Positions 32,081 through 41,177 of a stretch of DNA of 64,000 nt are shown here, one piece after another (position 1 is the stretch's first letter; every line of letters starts with the position of its first letter). Source of the stretch: an uncultured Prevotellaceae bacterium (lineage in GTDB: Bacteria > Bacteroidota > Bacteroidia > Bacteroidales > Bacteroidaceae); NCBI GenBank assembly GCA_902768785.1, contig CACXMM010000013.1, forward strand, positions 56,293 through 120,292, read 5' to 3'. The position numbers and the translations under genes were made by a program. The notes below the pieces were generated by a model that worked only from the letters and a program-made list of their open reading frames with translations, searched no databases and was not told the origin of the DNA.

Positions 32081-33403
32081 TTATACTGGAATATCCTTGT
32101 TCACGTTCTTGCAGCCATGGAGGGCATAGTAGAACATATAGGCTACGGCGAGGAAATAAACGAAGTAACTCGGCATATAGCCCATGAAGTCGGCGAAGAA
32201 GTTCTGCACCACGGGGAGCACGCCACCGCCTACCACCATCATCATGAAGATTCCACTGGCCTGAGCCGTGTATTTGCCCAGTCCTTCGGTGGCAAGGTTA
32301 AAGATGGAAGCCCACATCACAGAGGTGCAGAGACCGCAAAGTACCAGTAAGAGAGCACTCAGAGGTACCACCACAGAAGAGAAGGAGCCCTCGAGAATCG
32401 AGAACAGCGGCATGGTTACGGTCACCGACTTCGGTATGATGATAGCGGCAAGGATCAGAATCATTGCCACGAAAGTGGTGAAGAGCATCAGCTTACGTGA
32501 AGACACCTTTCCGGCAATCACGCTGGAGCAAAGGCGCCCAACGAGCATCAGCAGCCAATACATGGCAGCCACGGCACCACCGATAGTGGCAGCGTTTGTC
32601 ACAGCCTCGGGATTCACCCAGGCACCGTTAGCTGTTGTATCAGAGAGATAGAAGTTCAGTCCGCCAGGGATACCTACTTCCACACCCACATAGACGAAGA
32701 TGGCGATTACACCCAACAGACAGTGACGGAATGACCAGGGAGAATGCTCGAATACAGTATCCGCCGTCACCTTGCCCATCTCTGGATCCTGAATAGGAAT
32801 GAACAACAGGATGATAAATGCAGCAGCAAAGACGGTCATGGCGATATACATCACGAGGTTCACGTCGGCCATCTGGGTACTGGCTGTCACCGTACCAATC
32901 AGAGCACCCACCAGCATCGGGGTGAGCGTACCAGCGAGTGAGTTCAGCGTACCACCAATCATGTTCAGCTGGTTTCCGCGGTTACCGCCACCACCCAAGA
33001 GGTTGAGCATCGGGTTCACCACCGTATTCAGGATACATACAGAGAATCCTGAGATGAAAGCACCCAGCAGATAGATGCAGAATCCCGGTATACCTCCTGA
33101 GAAACCAGAGAGATACTGGATCAGTACGCCGAAGAATCCCACGGCAATACCGATGAGAGCCGTCTTCTTATAACCCACCTTGGTGAGCATCTTACCTGCG
33201 GGAATACCCATGAACAGATAAGCGAAGAAGTTCATGAAGTTACCCATGATACCCAACACGTTCGAGCCGCCGATTTCTGGCTGATTCTTCCAGATGACAC
33301 CAATCGGTGCACCCAAGTTCGTCACGAACGAGATCATGGCATAGAGGAAGAACATCGTGATAATGGCGATGATGCTTCCGTTTTGTTTGTTAGTTTGACT
33401 CAT
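32081..33403 (-). CDS. MFS transporter (sugar/nucleoside permease-like)
   Basis: 440 residues with about twelve hydrophobic segments. The N-terminal half has FMNFFAYLFMGIPAGKMLTK and VGYKKTALIGIAVG, the loop 2-3 region of the FucP/GluP-like sugar:H+ symporter group. Later LNTVVNPMLNLLGGGGNRGN resembles the conserved N-P helix of that group. The substrate cannot be read from the sequence; a sugar or nucleoside is plausible. Stop-to-start distance to the next gene (DUF445) is about 120 bp and contains the strong hairpin. Confidence 0.85.
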   Translation of the reverse strand: MSQTNKQNGSIIAIITMFFLYAMISFVTNLGAPIGVIWKNQPEIGGSNVLGIMGNFMNFFAYLFMGIPAGKMLTKVGYKKTALIGIAVGFFGVLIQYLSGFSGGIPGFCIYLLGAFISGFSVCILNTVVNPMLNLLGGGGNRGNQLNMIGGTLNSLAGTLTPMLVGALIGTVTASTQMADVNLVMYIAMTVFAAAFIILLFIPIQDPEMGKVTADTVFEHSPWSFRHCLLGVIAIFVYVGVEVGIPGGLNFYLSDTTANGAWVNPEAVTNAATIGGAVAAMYWLLMLVGRLCSSVIAGKVSSRKLMLFTTFVAMILILAAIIIPKSVTVTMPLFSILEGSFSSVVVPLSALLLVLCGLCTSVMWASIFNLATEGLGKYTAQASGIFMMMVVGGGVLPVVQNFFADFMGYMPSYFVYFLAVAYMFYYALHGCKNVNKDIPV

Positions 33404-33440
33404 AGCTTTATTGTTTTTAATAATCAGATTACTTGGAAAT

Positions 33441-33466
33441 CCCCTTCCCTCCGTTCAGGAAAGGGG
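33441..33466 (-). terminator. Possible terminator after the zinc-ribbon gene
   Basis: CCCCTTCC and GGAAAGGGG (33441-33466) form an imperfect stem in the 89-bp gap between the zinc-ribbon and MFS genes; the following minus-strand sequence is only moderately T-rich. Confidence 0.35.
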
Positions 33467-33492
33467 TTAGGTTTAGTAAGGAAAAGGTAGGA

Positions 33493-34329
33493 TTAATCCT
33501 CTACAGGAGCATCCTCGTCTTTCTTCCGGCGAATGGCACGCTTACGCTTGGGTTTCTCGTCGGTAAGCGGTTTGTCAAGCTTCACACCAGCCAGCTCAGG
33601 ATCGATCATGATACGACCGCAATACTCGCACACGATGATCTTCTTGTGCATCTTGATATCCAACTGACGCTGGGGCGGGATCTTGTTAAAGCAACCACCG
33701 CAGGCATCACGCTGCACATAAACGATACCCAAGCCGTTGCGGGCATTCTTACGGATACGCTTGTAACTGGTCAGCAGTCGCTCCTCGATCTTCAACTCGA
33801 GTTCCTTAGCCTTCTCCTTCAGTTTCTCCTCTTCAGCACGTGTCTCGTCCATGATCTCGTCGAGCTCGCTCTTCTTCTCATCGAGCGCAATCTGACGGTC
33901 TTTGATCAGCTCCTCAGCCTGCTCTAAGTCATGTGAACGCTCCTCCACTTTCACGTTGGCTTCACGGATCTTCTTGTTACAGAGTTCGATTTCCAGTTCC
34001 TGGAACTCAATCTCCTTGCTCAGCGTGTCATACTCACGGTTGTTCTTCACGTCATTCAGCTGACTCTTATACCGTTCCACGCTGCTTTTTGCATCCTCGA
34101 TCTCACCACGTTTCTGTGTGATAGCCTGCTGGAAATCAGCGATCTCCCCTCTGATCTTATCCATACGGGTATTCAGTCCGGCGATCTCGTCCTCAAGGTC
34201 CTGCACCTCAAGGGGCAGTTCTCCTCTCAATGCTTTTTTCTCATCAATTGCCGACAAAGTGGTCTGCAACTGGTAAAGGGTCTTCAGTTTCTCTTCCACT
34301 GACAAGTCTGTTGGATCTTTCTTTGCCAT
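33493..34329 (-). CDS. Coiled-coil C4-type zinc-ribbon protein
   Basis: 278 residues from the ATG at 34329 (MAKKDPTDLSVEEKLKTLYQ). A longer frame to 34383 crosses a C-rich hairpin and is not used. Residues about 10-190 are an antiparallel coiled coil with heptads (LEDEIAGLNTRMDKIRGEIA). The C-terminal zinc ribbon has CGGCFNKIPPQRQ and VCEYCGRIM, a CxxC pair twice. The family (CT398/DUF164 type) binds nucleic acid or flagellar partners in some bacteria; in Bacteroidota it is a common housekeeping neighbour of the Nif3-like gene, as here. The tail is basic (KPKRKRAIRRKKDED). Confidence 0.88.
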   Translation of the reverse strand: MAKKDPTDLSVEEKLKTLYQLQTTLSAIDEKKALRGELPLEVQDLEDEIAGLNTRMDKIRGEIADFQQAITQKRGEIEDAKSSVERYKSQLNDVKNNREYDTLSKEIEFQELEIELCNKKIREANVKVEERSHDLEQAEELIKDRQIALDEKKSELDEIMDETRAEEEKLKEKAKELELKIEERLLTSYKRIRKNARNGLGIVYVQRDACGGCFNKIPPQRQLDIKMHKKIIVCEYCGRIMIDPELAGVKLDKPLTDEKPKRKRAIRRKKDEDAPVED

Positions 34330-34522
34330 AAATCGGAGCCCCCCACTTATCCCCCAACAGGGGGAGGCCGCAAACAGGGACACGGGCCATTGTTGTTATT
34401 CTATTTATTTCTCGAGGAAGGAGGAGGGACGAAAGAGGAAGGAGAATAGCTTAAAGTATTGCGCCTTTTGCTCCCATCTCGTTTCTCGGTATCATTTCTC
34501 CTTACTCCTTCGTCCTTCCTCG

Positions 34523-35314
34523 TCAAACATAAACAATCGGATTCGTATTCACCTCCGTGAGATAACAGTTCACACCCGGGCACTCCCTTTCAATGATCTC
34601 CTTGAAGAGTTCACTGGTGTATTGCTCACTTTGGTAATGACCAATCACGGCAATCTGGATCTGCTGCTCATGACCGAAGTATTCATGGTAGTGCATCTCA
34701 CCTGTCACAAAGGCATCGGCACCCTCGGCAATGGCATCGCTCAACAGGAACGCTCCTGCCCCGCCACAGATTGCTACCTTCTTCACAGGTCGTAGCAACA
34801 GTTCATTGGCCTGAATGCAATCCACGCCGAAACGTTGCTTCACCATCGCAAGGAAGTCATTGGCTGTCATCGGCTCCTTCAGCTCACCCATCACGCCACT
34901 GGCACCCTGCACATCACCTACGGTTTTCTCAGGACCGAAGAACCTTGGCTCCAGCAGTCCCATCTTCTCCGCTATCTTGTAGTTCACACCACCCAGCGCA
35001 TTGTCCATGTTGGTATGCATCGACACCACGGTGATATCATGCTTGATCGCCTTCACCACAGCACGCTGCACATCATCCTTACCCGTGATTTTTTTCAGGG
35101 CATGGAACAGCAGAGGATGATGACTCACAATGAGGTTACAGCCCTTGGCCACAGCCTCATCCACCACTTTCTCGGTCACGTCCAGACACAACAATGCCCC
35201 TGACACCTCCTGCGTCTCTGTCAATCCAACTTGCAGACCGGCATTGTCGAATCCTTCCTGCAAGGGCAGAGGCGCGAAACGTTCAAGGGCATTCACCACT
35301 TCTTTTATGTTCAC
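34523..35314 (-). CDS. Nif3-like dinuclear metal centre protein (DUF34)
   Basis: 263 residues. Conserved DUF34 motifs: APLPLQEGFDNAGLQVG near the start, IVSHHPLLFHALKKI (metal-binding His pair), VVSMHTNMDNALGGVN, EGADAFVTGEMHYHEY, and VIGHYQSEQYT near the C-terminus. The family forms a hexameric toroid with a dinuclear metal site; it has been linked to GTP cyclohydrolase I-like and metal-insertion roles but has no agreed function. Same strand as and 193 bp upstream of the zinc-ribbon gene. A TACTTTTG box precedes it. Confidence 0.92.
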   Translation of the reverse strand: MNIKEVVNALERFAPLPLQEGFDNAGLQVGLTETQEVSGALLCLDVTEKVVDEAVAKGCNLIVSHHPLLFHALKKITGKDDVQRAVVKAIKHDITVVSMHTNMDNALGGVNYKIAEKMGLLEPRFFGPEKTVGDVQGASGVMGELKEPMTANDFLAMVKQRFGVDCIQANELLLRPVKKVAICGGAGAFLLSDAIAEGADAFVTGEMHYHEYFGHEQQIQIAVIGHYQSEQYTSELFKEIIERECPGVNCYLTEVNTNPIVYV

Positions 35315-35340
35315 GCTTTTCAGCTTTTGTTAATCAACTG

Positions 35341-35348
35341 CAAAAGTA
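35341..35348 (-). promoter_or_regulatory. Promoter -7 box of the Nif3-like gene
   Basis: Minus strand TACTTTTG matches TAnnTTTG; start near 35334, about 20 nt before the ATG. Confidence 0.6.
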
Positions 35349-35430
35349 CAAATTATTCCTGAACCATACTGACTTACATCCTCTTTTTTTGGATTTCTTA
35401 ACGAAAAGAGTTGTCGTCAGTATAATAGCG

Positions 35431-35492
35431 AACACGGATCGAACGGATAAACACGGATATTATCATCCGTCAGATCCGAGTGATCCGTGGTC
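35431..35492. repeat. REP-like palindromic element, copy 1
   Basis: 62 bp identical at 60 positions to 40261-40322. Its ends (CACGGATC and GATCCGTG) are complementary and enclose a second inverted ATCCGT block. It lies between the LRR gene's stop and the Nif3 promoter. Confidence 0.8.
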
Positions 35493-35539
35493 ATTTATGT
35501 CCCGCAGAGATGGCAGATATAGCAGAAATCTCTCATCTC

Positions 35540-37648
35540 TCACTTAATCTCGACCTTCTTGCCGTTGTGAACAACAATGCCCTTGTAGTCCTTCCCTACC
35601 CGCTGACCGCTCATGTTGTAGCGCGGTGCGTTGTCATCTTCGTTATTGGTTTCAACGGCTTGCAGGTCAGTGGCAATGGAAGCGGTGGCTCCCTCATACA
35701 ATACCCAGTTGTTCGAAACGTACTGATAAGTGTCCCAATTCTTGCTCTTTGCTACGTTAACATGTTTACTATAGCAGACATTCTGCTCATTACTTGTATT
35801 CGAGAATACTTTTATCGAGCCGCTGGTCTTGCCGTTTCTATTAGGAAGACTGTTAAAGAGAGCATCCATTGCAGATCCTTGAATCTGATTAAGGGAACAG
35901 TCGATATCAGTCAACCCTGGACTATTTGGTAAGGTAAGAGATGTCAGTTGGTTTTCATCACATAACAACTGTACCAATTGGGTACAGTCACTGATGTTGA
36001 GAGATTCCAATTTACCATATCTACAACTCAAACTTTGCAGTGCTGTGCAACGCGAAAGATCAAGTGAAGTAACACCAGTGGACATGCAAACCAGACTATT
36101 TAGTTTCGTACATGAGGAAACGTTAAGTGAAGTAAGCTTCTGACTATTAAACAACATCAAACCTTCCAAATTGGTACACCCTGAAACATCTACCGACTTA
36201 AGGCTATTCATATATAGACAGTTTATGGAAACCAGATTCGTATATGACGAAGCATGCAAATATAGGATGCCGGTATTATTGCAGCTTAATTCCTTCAATG
36301 AGGTTTTAGTGGAAGGTAAGGTCAAAGAGGTCAGACTGTAGTTGTAACCGCAGTTTAACTTTATTAATTTGCTGCATCCTTCCACACTGAGATTGGTAAA
36401 ACTGTTGTTGTTGCATTCTAATTCCTTCAAGTTATATATATTACTGAGGCTCGTCAGGTTATTGTTCCCACAATAAAGGTATTGGAGGGTAGAATAAATT
36501 GGAAGCGAGAGGTTTTTCAATTGATTGTGGTCACAATACAGTGTAACGAGGTTTTCGTTCTTACTAAGATCAAGGCTTGTCAGATTGTTATAGGAACAAT
36601 AGAGGTTTTTCAAATCTGTTAGCAATTGGATGCCTTCAAGAGAACTGATACCTCCGTTAATTACATTCAGCGATGGGTTTTCTTCTATCCTCTGTTTCGT
36701 GATCCAGGCACCACCATACGTATTAAAAAGACTTTGGCCGAATTTTTCATCAGGGAAGAAATTTTTATTCACCGCAGCCACATATTTATTAGTGATGTTG
36801 ATTTCTCTTCCAGATACGGGACCACCAGAATTCAAAATGCTCTTTGCATTCTCATCAAAGTAATCATAATATTCCTCACCATCTACAATATCAACGAAGG
36901 CAACATCACGTACTAGTACTTTTTCAGGTGAATTACCAATTATGTAATCTTTTATTTGATAGCTTGCCTCATCCATACTTTTGAAATTTTTCATTTTCGC
37001 AACATTCACCACACTGGGATATCCTGAAAAAGTGCTCTTCAACTGTACTTCCAAATCTTTGGGGGGTTGTGGGAGCTGATTTGGGTCATACGGTGCTACA
37101 TATTGTTGTACTGTATTCATATCTACTATATTACCTTTGGGGCCATAAATCTGAAATTTTCCACCCACAAAGTCTAAATTGGTACTGCTATTCCCTTGTA
37201 TTGCGATGTTGGAGGCATCTATTCTAAAAAATCCATCTCCAATTGTTTCCAATTGAAGACGTATGAGTCCTTCTAAACGGATTCCACTTTTATTTCCTCC
37301 ACAGATACTGGTTGTGCCCGACTTTACGGTAAATGTAGTATTTTTATTACAATATACGGTTTGGTCTCCAGAACTTTTCAATGTATTTGTTCCATCGAAT
37401 ACCACAGTTAGACCAGGACAAGAATTATTCTCGATGATTGTATTTGACGAATCGAAACTGACATTAGTCATTCTAAGAATATTAAGCGTGTAATCATATA
37501 TCACCTTGCCGTCACCCAAAACATCGCTGAAGTTGGTGGTGGTAACCTCCGTACCGTTGATTTTGAAGCCGTAACCTTCAGCCTTCACCTGCGTACTCAT
37601 CGCAATTGCCATGAGCAGCGTTACTAATAGTCGTAGTCTTGTCTTCAT
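35540..37648 (-). CDS. Secreted leucine-rich-repeat protein with sorting tail
   Basis: 702 residues from the ATG at 37648 (MKTRLRLLVTLLMAIAMSTQ). The signal peptide ends near VKA. Residues about 15-200 form a beta-rich domain with GTNTLKSSGDQTVY and similar strands. From about 300 to 610 there are consecutive LRRs of the type LTSLDLSKNENLVTLYCDHN, with C and N ladders typical of bacterial LRR proteins. The C-terminus YNMSGQRVGKDYKGIVVHNG, then KKVEIK, matches the tail seen on other secreted proteins here (T9SS-like sorting domain). It probably ends up on the cell surface, for adhesion or binding. Shares its 5' 60 bp almost exactly with the next gene. Confidence 0.85.
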   Translation of the reverse strand: MKTRLRLLVTLLMAIAMSTQVKAEGYGFKINGTEVTTTNFSDVLGDGKVIYDYTLNILRMTNVSFDSSNTIIENNSCPGLTVVFDGTNTLKSSGDQTVYCNKNTTFTVKSGTTSICGGNKSGIRLEGLIRLQLETIGDGFFRIDASNIAIQGNSSTNLDFVGGKFQIYGPKGNIVDMNTVQQYVAPYDPNQLPQPPKDLEVQLKSTFSGYPSVVNVAKMKNFKSMDEASYQIKDYIIGNSPEKVLVRDVAFVDIVDGEEYYDYFDENAKSILNSGGPVSGREINITNKYVAAVNKNFFPDEKFGQSLFNTYGGAWITKQRIEENPSLNVINGGISSLEGIQLLTDLKNLYCSYNNLTSLDLSKNENLVTLYCDHNQLKNLSLPIYSTLQYLYCGNNNLTSLSNIYNLKELECNNNSFTNLSVEGCSKLIKLNCGYNYSLTSLTLPSTKTSLKELSCNNTGILYLHASSYTNLVSINCLYMNSLKSVDVSGCTNLEGLMLFNSQKLTSLNVSSCTKLNSLVCMSTGVTSLDLSRCTALQSLSCRYGKLESLNISDCTQLVQLLCDENQLTSLTLPNSPGLTDIDCSLNQIQGSAMDALFNSLPNRNGKTSGSIKVFSNTSNEQNVCYSKHVNVAKSKNWDTYQYVSNNWVLYEGATASIATDLQAVETNNEDDNAPRYNMSGQRVGKDYKGIVVHNGKKVEIK

Positions 37649-37699
37649 AATTATGCTATTTTGATTCTCAATTCTCAATTTTCAATTGTCCATTGTCCA

Positions 37700-39796
37700 T
37701 TAATCAACAATGGCCTTTTTGCCGTTGTTGATATACACTCCCTTCTTCGTGGGCTTGCCGTTCAGCCTCCTACCATCAATGGTGTACCACTCTTGACTTT
37801 GAACTTTAAACTTTGAGCATTGAACTATATCTTGAGGCGAAGCCTCGCTGATGCCTGTGCTGATGCCACTGTCCTTGGTAATGGTGACAGATTCGGCTCT
37901 ATAGCCATCAGAATCATAGGTTACACCACCACTGATATATACCCCTTGCGGATCGGTGATAGAGCAGTTTTCAAACTCAATACTACCACAAGCTGAAGCC
38001 AGATAGTTGGTTGTGATGGTAACATCAGACGACTTGACAAGGACTTTGCTCGTGGAATAAGCAGAATAGAATCCATAGGAATAAGCGTCTATCTCCATCG
38101 TCATATTATCAATGGTGGCCGAAGTATTTGCACGCCCCAAATCTATACCTATAGCACCTTTTAATGTCACTTTCCCATTTCCCGTAATAACCAAAGAGCC
38201 TTTTAACTGTTTTATGACTGTTGTTCGTTTTTCAATGGAGGATTCCAACACCACATCATTCGTCACATCAATGGTCAGTCCATTGATGCTGTTCTGGATG
38301 ATGTGATCAGCTTCAGTATTTGTATAGCTGCCCTTCACCGAGAGTTTCTTGCTTGAAGGAGAATATTCAAAAACGCCATTGCCAAGAATATCGCTCTTGT
38401 TCGAACCCGTTACTTGAGTATCTGCCACTGTTAGGTCGTAGGTAAGAACGTTATCGCTGGTCAGGTAGCCGGGGCTTGATTCACCTCCGTCGATGCGCGC
38501 ATATCCTTTATCGACATAATTTACATTGTATGCCGTGCCACCGCCGCCAACCAAATTCTTGCAGTATCTAAACATATTATCTGATACTGTTACGTTTTCA
38601 GTACTCCATCCAGTACCAACATAGATTGTGGTCAGGTCTTCGCAATAATAGAACATCTCTTTCATGTCCGTTACGCTACCTGTATAAAATCCGCTCAAGT
38701 CAAGGCTGGTGATACGTTTACAACTTTCGAACATATCGCACATGTTCGTTACTATTTTTGTATCAAACCCACTCACATCAAGACTCGTAATTTTGAAACA
38801 ACGACCAAACATATCTTTCATGTTTGTCACATTACTGGTATCGAAGCTGCTCACGTCAAGACTCGTCAGACTACTAAGGCAATAGAACAGCCCTCCCATG
38901 TTAGTTACTTTCCCTGTATTCCAGCCACTTACGTCAAGACTTGTCAGTCCTGTGCATCCAAAGAACACTCTTTCCATGTTTGTCACGTTGCTAGTGTTCC
39001 AACCGCTCACATCAAGAGTTGATAATTGAGAACAAGACCAGAACAAACAGCTCATATCCGTCACGTTTCCTGTGTTCCAACCACTCACGTCAAGGTTTGT
39101 GAGGGCTTTGCAATTATAAAACACACGGTCCATTTTTGTCACGTTACTGGTATCCCAACTGCTTACATCAAGGTATGTCAATTGTTCGCAAAACTCAAAC
39201 ATCCTTTCCATGCAAACCACATTTTCAGTATTCCAACCGCTCACATCAAGGTTTGTAAGGGCTTCGCAATATCCGAACATACTAGTCATGTCCGTCACGT
39301 TGCTGGTGTTCCAGCTACTTAAATCAAGACTCTCCAACTTTCGGCAGGAATGGAACATACCAGACATTTTCGTTACATTATCCGTAACAAAACCGCTTAT
39401 AGGCAAGGTCTCCAAAGCTTTGCAATTAGAGAACATGTATTTCATATTGGTCACGTTGTCTGTCTTTAAGTTGTCTATTCCTATAATCGTTTTTAGGGTA
39501 TTCTGTCCACTGAACCAAGAATAGGTGGTTGTTGGCCTGAAATCCTTGAATGACGAATCGAACTCCACTATTTCGAATGTAACATGACTATACCATCCTG
39601 GAGAGGAGTCGTTACTGGGGTTCAGACTATACGTGTTGTATCTGCTACGACGCTTGTCATCATAATAAAATGTAAGTTTTTTACCTTCCTCTAAACTGGA
39701 AAATACGGCATACGCCTCTTTCGTTGCAGCCTTCACCTGCGTACCCATTGCAATTGCCATGAGCAGCGTTACTAATAGTCGTAGTCTTGTCTTCAT
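37700..39796 (-). CDS. BspA-like surface protein with DUF285 repeats
   Basis: 698 residues. Signal peptide MKTRLRLLVTLLMAIAMGTQ, cleaved near VKA. About 100-440 is an array of roughly 24-residue DUF285 repeats, LDVSGWNTGNVTDMSCLFWS-type, each with a conserved W/F-(N/D)T-x-N-V-T-x-M and a final hydrophobic-C block; this is the BspA-like class of LRR-related repeats used by oral and gut Bacteroidetes and some parasites in adhesion. A beta-rich segment and a C-terminal tail with WYTIDGRRLNGKPTKKGVYI follow. First gene of the operon: promoter at 39909, then this gene, then the LRR gene 51 bp later. Confidence 0.88.
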   Translation of the reverse strand: MKTRLRLLVTLLMAIAMGTQVKAATKEAYAVFSSLEEGKKLTFYYDDKRRSRYNTYSLNPSNDSSPGWYSHVTFEIVEFDSSFKDFRPTTTYSWFSGQNTLKTIIGIDNLKTDNVTNMKYMFSNCKALETLPISGFVTDNVTKMSGMFHSCRKLESLDLSSWNTSNVTDMTSMFGYCEALTNLDVSGWNTENVVCMERMFEFCEQLTYLDVSSWDTSNVTKMDRVFYNCKALTNLDVSGWNTGNVTDMSCLFWSCSQLSTLDVSGWNTSNVTNMERVFFGCTGLTSLDVSGWNTGKVTNMGGLFYCLSSLTSLDVSSFDTSNVTNMKDMFGRCFKITSLDVSGFDTKIVTNMCDMFESCKRITSLDLSGFYTGSVTDMKEMFYYCEDLTTIYVGTGWSTENVTVSDNMFRYCKNLVGGGGTAYNVNYVDKGYARIDGGESSPGYLTSDNVLTYDLTVADTQVTGSNKSDILGNGVFEYSPSSKKLSVKGSYTNTEADHIIQNSINGLTIDVTNDVVLESSIEKRTTVIKQLKGSLVITGNGKVTLKGAIGIDLGRANTSATIDNMTMEIDAYSYGFYSAYSTSKVLVKSSDVTITTNYLASACGSIEFENCSITDPQGVYISGGVTYDSDGYRAESVTITKDSGISTGISEASPQDIVQCSKFKVQSQEWYTIDGRRLNGKPTKKGVYINNGKKAIVD

Positions 39797-39908
39797 AATT
39801 ATTTAGCTTAGATATTGTCTATAGGTTTTGCATGCAATGCTGCGATTAAGCGAGAGCAATGATGCTTGCTTATATTGCCGAGTGTGAGCAGTTTCGCACG
39901 CTTGTGTG

Positions 39909-39916
39909 CAAAGATA
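39909..39916 (-). promoter_or_regulatory. Promoter -7 box of the BspA-like operon
   Basis: Minus strand TATCTTTG; start near 39902, giving a leader of about 105 nt to the ATG at 39796. Confidence 0.6.
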
Positions 39917-40258
39917 CAAAGATTCTTCGAAACTTCCAAGGAACTGCCTAAAAATCTGAGGAATAAAGAAAACGACCACGGATTGCGCGGATCTAACGGA
40001 TAAAACCCTGAAATCCTTAGACTCTAATAGATAGTGGTCAACAACGGAAGATTGCGAAAATAAACGGAAAAAAGATCTGTGTAATCAGTGAAATCTGTGA
40101 GAGATAATGATAACACGGCCACGGATCAAACAGATAAACACGGATAACATTAGTCCAATTAGTCCAATTCGTAGAGAATAAGGATAACAACCACAGAGCG
40201 CACGGATAAACACAGATAACATCAGTTCAATTAGTCTAATTCGTAGAGAATAAAGAAG

Positions 40259-40323
40259 CGACCACGGATCGAACGGATAAACACGGATATTATCATCCGT
40301 TAGATCCGAGTGATCCGTGGTCG
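40259..40323. repeat. REP-like palindromic element, copy 2
   Basis: CGACCACGGATC (40259-40270) is perfectly complementary to GATCCGTGGTCG (40312-40323), enclosing GGAT/ATCC blocks. Nearly identical to 35431-35492. It abuts the 3' end of the nuclease gene. Confidence 0.85.
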
Positions 40324-40324
40324 T

Positions 40325-41161
40325 TTAGAAGTATCCACGGTTAGCCTCGATCTTCTTTTCGATGTCGTCACGCAGATTAGGGAAGAAGTCGATGCCTGTG
40401 AGCTGCTCGATCTCATCCACGTTCGTGGCGTTCTTAAACAGACTGCGACTGTTATGACTGCTGTTCTCGTAGATGAAGCCGATGGCCTTGGGACCGTCCT
40501 GCAAGCAGAGAATCACCTTAAAGAAGCGTTTGGGCACCACTACTTTCTGTCGTCCGATGGTACGGTGCTCCGAATCATCGAGAATCGGTCCGCACACGAT
40601 ATAGACATCCCCGTATTTCCTTGCCCAGCGGCGACAGGCCAGTTCAAGATCGTTCCACGCCCCTTCGTTCAAAGCATGCACCTGCGGACAGATATTCGTG
40701 AAGAGGAAAGTCTCACTCATTGCCTTACGGTCCCATTTGTTATCTCCAGCAGGACACATGTGACCGCGATCAAAACCAGAATTGAAATAGTCGGCATCGG
40801 TGACACGTGGCGCAGGTGCCTCGCTATCCTCACGGAACACCTCACTATGGCGTTCCACCGAACCACTTGTATGTTCAGTTGTGAGATGCCATGCCACCCA
40901 ATTGGGAATCTTCGTCTGGGTGTTATAGCTCACGATATAACCAGTACGTTTCAGGATCACTTCCGGAACGCCTTTCATCTTGGCAGGCTGCTCCATCGGG
41001 TTGTTGTCCTGTTTCTGCACCTTCCCCAACTTCCCATCCTTCACATCGGAAGACTGTGTATAAAACGACTCTGCCAGTCCCTGCGGGTTCCCGGTTCCCT
41101 TACATGCCATAAGCACCATGCTCAGGCACGCCACCATATAATATAATTGAAGTCTTTTCAT
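40325..41161 (-). CDS. DNA/RNA non-specific endonuclease (NUC1 family), lipoprotein
   Basis: 278 residues from the ATG at 41161. Signal with lipobox CLSMVLMACKG (Cys about 20), so it is a lipoprotein of the envelope. The NUC1 active site is FDRGHMCPAGDNKWDRKAMS, where DRGHM-x-PA holds the catalytic His, followed by SETFLFTNICPQVHALNEGA and the metal-binding Asn and the WNDLE helix. Such nucleases degrade DNA and RNA outside the cytoplasm for nutrient scavenging or defence. It follows the 1462-residue secreted protein by 16 bp and is likely the last gene of that operon. Family confident. Confidence 0.9.
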   Translation of the reverse strand: MKRLQLYYMVACLSMVLMACKGTGNPQGLAESFYTQSSDVKDGKLGKVQKQDNNPMEQPAKMKGVPEVILKRTGYIVSYNTQTKIPNWVAWHLTTEHTSGSVERHSEVFREDSEAPAPRVTDADYFNSGFDRGHMCPAGDNKWDRKAMSETFLFTNICPQVHALNEGAWNDLELACRRWARKYGDVYIVCGPILDDSEHRTIGRQKVVVPKRFFKVILCLQDGPKAIGFIYENSSHNSRSLFKNATNVDEIEQLTGIDFFPNLRDDIEKKIEANRGYF

Positions 41162-41177
41162 ATCGACTGCGAAAGGA

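Larger units (their letters stand above)
39797..40324. other. 528-bp intergenic region with dispersed repeats
   Basis: No gene seen. 39836-39890 is the ACTCGGC dispersed element in the leader of the BspA-like gene. From 39975 to 40324 are four degenerate units of 50-75 bp sharing ACCACGGA, GGATAAACACGGATAACAT and GTAGAGAATAA segments, ending in the intact palindromic element at 40259-40323. Confidence 0.7.
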
